Shown piece after piece: positions 62,101 to 64,000 of a stretch of 64,000 bases of DNA. The notes beneath the pieces were generated by a model. It saw only the letters and a program-made list of their open reading frames with translations. It was not told the DNA's origin and did no database searches. Source of the DNA: Archilochus colubris (lineage: Eukaryota; Chordata; Aves; Apodiformes; Trochilidae); contig CM041084.1 in assembly GCA_023079485.1 (NCBI GenBank), positions 21,356,609 to 21,420,608 of the forward strand. Reading direction: 5' to 3'. The position numbers were made by a program, and so were the translations under genes. The first letter of the stretch is position 1. Every line of letters starts with the position of its first letter.

Positions 62101-64000
62101 GGGAATAAGGTCTCTAAAAGCTGCTGTGTCAATTACAGTGTGCTTTGTAAAGGTTCAAAATAAGGGATTGATTTGACTTCACGCTGCAAAATATGTAGTA
62201 CTTTGTTTTTGTAGTATTGCACGTATGTATCTCCTTTGAGGATTTACTGATGTATCCCACTGGATGTGCACAGGCCCTACAAACAGGCAGTGGAGGTGTG
62301 GTTTGCCTTTTACAGTCTCATGAGGGTGTACGTGTCTTGTCTTTCCTCATGTTGCATGCCTAAGGACGTAAAAGTTGGTGCATGCTTCTCACTGCTCTTC
62401 TCATCCAGTTTTGGCAGAGGATCATGTTTTAGGATGCTCATATGGTATGCAGCTGCTCCTAGAACTACTTCTTTCCATCCCCCACTCCTGCCCCTTTTCT
62501 TCTTGTGTTGGAATCTTTTAGATAATCGCACTGACCTTTTCTCCATCTTCAAGCTTGTTGCTACAGGTGAAGCAATGCATAACAGCCTGCTGGCCTGTAT
62601 ACAGAAGAACACTCAAATTTAGCTTTTCCAGTTTGCCTGGCTTCAGGTGGAGTACTTCAGGCTGTTTAGGGGAAGTGCATCTCCAGGTCATATGTTATTT
62701 GTAAGATTTTATTAATTTTCTGACCCAGGAAGATGCTTTAGATCAAACTCCAAATTTACCTTGAGGAGAAATCCTTGCTGTCAGTCTTTAGTCCTAGAGT
62801 GTGAAGAAGACTGTGCATAAAAACTAGAAGAGCATGGATGCCTTTATGCTTAGAGAGGTCTTTATCACAATGCTACCCAAGAAAGAGAAGTGTCCCTGTG
62901 ATCCTTGGGGAGGCTTTCTTCACTCTTTTCTTCCTTCTCAGGCTGATAGACGTGGCTGCCTCATGGCATCTGTGTCCATCTTCAAGAGCCTTCTCCCTCA
63001 GGACTTGCTATGTGGAACCAAACATTGTGTCTGAGCAGACACCTCCGTAGATGAGCCTGTGCCCCTGTCCTACTTATTCTACTTGGTATCTCACACCTAC
63101 TGCTTCTGGCATATTCACTTGTGCTGCCCTGTTAACTCTGGGAGCTGGGAGGTTTCTTTCACATGCTCTTTCTGTATGTACATGGAACATATTGCATGGC
63201 CATTCCTTTTAAGCTTATGGCACATGGTTCAGAAAGTTACTTCTAATTTAGATTAAAATAAACCATACTGTTGATCTATTTATTTTTTAAATGGAGAGTA
63301 TTCTGGTCCTTGGAGATCTCAGATACAAATCAACATCAGAGTCCTGGCCAGCTCTAATAAGGTCATGGTATAAATATCCCATCACAAAGACTAACACTGA
63401 AAAGTTTCAGCAATTTCCATTGAAATTCTGTCTAATTGTTTCTTTGAATTGTGTGAACTGATCTGAACTTGTAGAGTAGGCTTGCCAGTCATAACCCATG
63501 CTTTCATCAAGACTAAAATATGTAATTGCTGTAAAGATAAGGTGCTACTAGAAAATAATGTATATGTTTGCCAAAATCTTATCTAATTTATCAGTTTTTC
63601 TGACAAAACAGAAAACAGGAAAGAACTTTAGGATTTTTTTGGCCCTAGTTTGTTCCTTTTGCCTGGTGGATAAGAAACAATGACACTGGAAGTAAAGGAA
63701 AACAAAAATACTGTTTAAAATACTACAAAATATTTCAAAATCCTGAGTTAAAAAAAAAAAGTAATTTAGAACATTTTAAACATCTTCTCAATTTTTGATT
63801 TAACAAACAGGTATACAATTGTGCTTCTTATCTTTTTGGTATTCTTTTCTGTAAACTGTCCTCCTCCCTTTATGAAATACTGCATTCTGTGTTCCATTCA
63901 TTATCTGGTGTGTTGCTATTACTCAGTCACTGACTTTTCTTCACTCATAGTGTAGGGTTCTTGGCTGCATAGGAAAACTTGAGTTTGAGACAAGAGTGTT
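23097..64000 (+). CDS. ADAM22: ADAM22, catalytically inactive ADAM, LGI receptor (exons 1-3 only, partial)
   Basis: ADAM22 is a single-pass neuronal membrane protein with an inactive metalloprotease domain. It binds secreted LGI1 at synapses. Three exons are visible: 23097-23154, 23300-23448 and 41871-41947. Together they give 94 codons plus two bases of the next (His expected). They encode the signal peptide and the start of the prodomain. Exon 3 reads [19 protein letters not shown], nearly identical to human ADAM22 ([19 protein letters not shown]) and closer to it than to ADAM23. Exon 2 keeps the pattern [16 protein letters not shown] of human ENRFVERQSIVPLRLI. The next human exon (DLLSSEYIERHIE) was not found before the right edge. 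Placement next to DBF4 in the same orientation matches the conserved vertebrate order. The gene continues beyond the window. Confidence 0.93.
23300..23448 (+). CDS. ADAM22: ADAM22 exon 2 (prodomain N-terminus)
   Basis: The acceptor is CCCTGCCCAG after a 145-bp intron; the donor is GTAGGG. It encodes [20 protein letters not shown], then [19 protein letters not shown] and [10 protein letters not shown]. The REREs/PLRL core aligns with human ADAM22, but acidic residues of the human segment are replaced by Gly, Ala and Arg encoded by GC-rich codons. It ends in phase 0. Confidence 0.85.
23901..29050 (+). other. ADAM22: ADAM22 intron 2, left part
   Basis: AT-rich intronic DNA with a (TTTA)n run at 26009-26028 and a (TTTGG)n pentamer run at 26281-26312. 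Short tandem 'ttgatgagta' copies lie at 26367-26400. No gene or interspersed repeat was recognised. Confidence 0.65.
26281..26312 (+). repeat. (TTTGG)n pentanucleotide repeat
   Basis: Five to six consecutive TTTGG units followed by a T-run. A simple repeat in ADAM22 intron 2. Confidence 0.85.
29101..29345 (+). repeat. Degenerate tandem array of ~51-64-bp units (U3-like)
   Basis: Four to five diverged units share the pattern 'gcca.ccctgata.ac..gacactgtccttgcaagg', anchored near 29101, 29135, 29194, 29247 and 29298. Tandem enhancer units are common in retroviral U3 regions, which supports the LTR reading of the surrounding block. Confidence 0.6.
30089..30265 (+). repeat. Array of short self-complementary units
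   Basis: CCCACTCTGTGGG occurs exactly at 30135-30147 and 30161-30173. Degenerate copies lie near 30089, 30195, 30217 and 30244, in units of about 26-50 bp. Each exact copy can fold as a 5-bp hairpin with a 3-nt loop. It lies at the right end of the probable LTR. Confidence 0.6.
30300..38665 (+). other. ADAM22: ADAM22 intron 2, middle part
   Basis: Mostly unique sequence. Features seen are ORF-dense patches at 30763-31221, 33181-33824 and 37785-38171 without recognisable homology, paired palindromes at 32653-32690, and a C12-A11 homopolymer junction at 35359-35381. A long AT-rich, homeodomain-site-rich stretch lies at 35600-36550. No supported gene. Confidence 0.6.
38676..39308 (-). mobile_element. 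Solo LTR, ERVL-like, with 5-bp target site duplication
   Basis: A 633-bp block, read on the minus strand, begins TGTGAGGGTTCAAG and ends GGTCCA-type sequence closing in CCATAACA. It therefore has the TG...CA termini and TGT/ACA ends of retroviral LTRs. It is flanked by perfect 5-bp direct repeats catgg (38671-38675 and 39309-39313). On the minus strand it has a CT-rich R/U5-like segment in its last third. No internal gag/pol sequence is present, so it is a solo LTR made by recombination. The 5-bp duplication fits ERVL-type elements. Confidence 0.72.
39314..41118 (+). other. ADAM22: ADAM22 intron 2, right part
   Basis: Unique intronic DNA with a perfect two-copy 17-bp tandem repeat at 39567-39600 and a GT-rich stretch around 39770-39830. 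No gene was recognised. Confidence 0.6.
41119..41278 (+). repeat. Polypurine (GA/GAAA)n tract upstream of ADAM22 exon 3
   Basis: About 160 bp almost entirely A and G, made of mixed GA, GAAA and GGAA units, with only a few T interruptions. It ends about 590 bp before exon 3. The complementary strand is polypyrimidine. ORFs of Lys/Arg/Glu or Phe/Ser/Leu here are artefacts. Confidence 0.9.
41871..41947 (+). CDS. ADAM22: ADAM22 exon 3 (prodomain)
   Basis: The acceptor is TTTTCAATATTGCAG and the donor GTGAGT. It encodes [20 protein letters not shown] followed by DVTLN and two bases of a His codon. This is the conserved beta-strand block of ADAM22/23/11 prodomains. It is isolated by an 18.4-kb intron upstream and at least 22 kb downstream. 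Confidence 0.95.
41948..49430 (+). other. ADAM22: ADAM22 intron 3, left part
   Basis: AT-rich intronic DNA. No exon, RNA gene or identified transposon. The stretch 47600-48450 is especially AT-rich with several TAATTA-type sites and looks like a candidate conserved noncoding region, which is unproven. Confidence 0.6.
49433..50088 (-). mobile_element. CR1 LINE, 5'-truncated, antisense to ADAM22
   Basis: About 650 bp matches the reverse complement of the avian CR1 3' region. It starts with the octamer tail 'tcatagaattataggat', then 'ggttggaagggacctttaaa', 'ttcttccttatatctagact', 'ggtgctccatctctttgatcat', 'gtactccaagtggggtctcac' and 'ggctttctgggctgtgaatt'. Similarity fades near 50088. This is the longest and best preserved CR1 copy in the window. 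Confidence 0.9.
55000..55045 (+). repeat. 23-bp tandem duplication
   Basis: Two adjacent copies of 'cccttagaatc.ctgacca' that differ at two positions, in ADAM22 intron 3. Confidence 0.85.
55455..55486 (+). repeat. CA/TACA microsatellite
   Basis: An imperfect (CA)n tract with interspersed TACA units, short enough to be polymorphic. Confidence 0.8.
57401..57627 (+). repeat. Two-copy tandem duplication, ~113-bp unit
   Basis: Unit 1 (57401-57513) and unit 2 (57514-57627) share 'atcaatatatagagaa', 'ccagtattta', 'atatatatacatatgg' and 'aaaaagccaatattaaaata' with about 90% identity and small indels in the A-runs. It is a recent local duplication. Confidence 0.88.
57628..64000 (+). other. ADAM22: ADAM22 intron 3, right part to window end
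   Basis: Unique intronic DNA. A (GCT)n run of about seven units lies at 57814-57833 and a TA-rich run near 59945-59956. No exon or transposon was recognised. Confidence 0.6.
57814..57833 (+). repeat. (GCT)n trinucleotide repeat
   Basis: About seven consecutive GCT units in intron 3 of ADAM22. Noncoding here. Confidence 0.85.

Noticed and set aside
62266..62622. 118-codon plus-strand ORF and 100-codon minus-strand ORF
   Set aside because: No splice context, homology or codon signal. Treated as chance ORFs.
1..64000. tRNA, rRNA, snoRNA, CRISPR or bacterial-type features
   Set aside because: No B-box-like motif in tRNA context, no regular repeat-spacer array and no operon structure was seen. 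The window is vertebrate genomic DNA.

Overview
The window looks like a piece of a bird nuclear genome. The evidence is two split vertebrate genes, AT-rich introns with consensus GT-AG splice sites, three fragments of CR1 LINEs (the dominant avian/reptilian retroposon), one well-supported solo LTR plus one probable one, a CpG-island promoter, and low overall repeat density. Species cannot be resolved by eye. There are no operons, CRISPR arrays, tRNAs or rRNAs.

Left block (1 to about 12.8 kb, + strand): the gene for DBF4, the regulatory subunit of the CDC7 kinase that fires replication origins. Exon 1 lies off the left edge. Exons 2 to 12 are all present with intact reading frame (692 complete codons plus a split first codon), covering the BRCT-like N region, motif M, the C2H2 zinc-finger motif C and the conserved C-terminal tail. 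The 3'UTR is very short, with AATAAA 30 bp after the stop.

Middle block (about 12.8 to 22.6 kb): intergenic DNA with two decayed CR1 fragments in opposite orientations and an isolated GC-rich CGG-repeat mini-island.

Right block (22.6 to 64 kb, + strand): the 5' end of ADAM22, a catalytically dead ADAM that acts as the neuronal receptor for LGI1. A CpG island of about 1.3 kb carries the promoter (GC boxes and a ZNF143/SBS-like site), exon 1 (signal peptide), a 145-bp intron and exon 2. Exon 3 follows after an 18.4-kb intron. The remaining 22 kb is intron 3, and no further exon was found. The gene identity is supported by the peptide in exon 3 and by the DBF4-ADAM22 neighbour order, which is conserved in vertebrates.

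The ADAM22 introns hold most of the accessory DNA. One is a minus-strand solo LTR with a 5-bp target duplication (38.7 to 39.3 kb). Another is a probable second LTR with two internal arrays of short repeats (29.1 to 30.3 kb). There is also a minus-strand CR1 (49.4 to 50.1 kb), a polypurine tract just upstream of exon 3, and a two-copy 113-bp tandem duplication at 57.4 kb. I found no convincing undescribed gene system. The most interesting items are the internally repetitive LTR, the GC-driven divergence of the ADAM22 prodomain N-terminus, and a few unexplained ORF-dense intronic patches.
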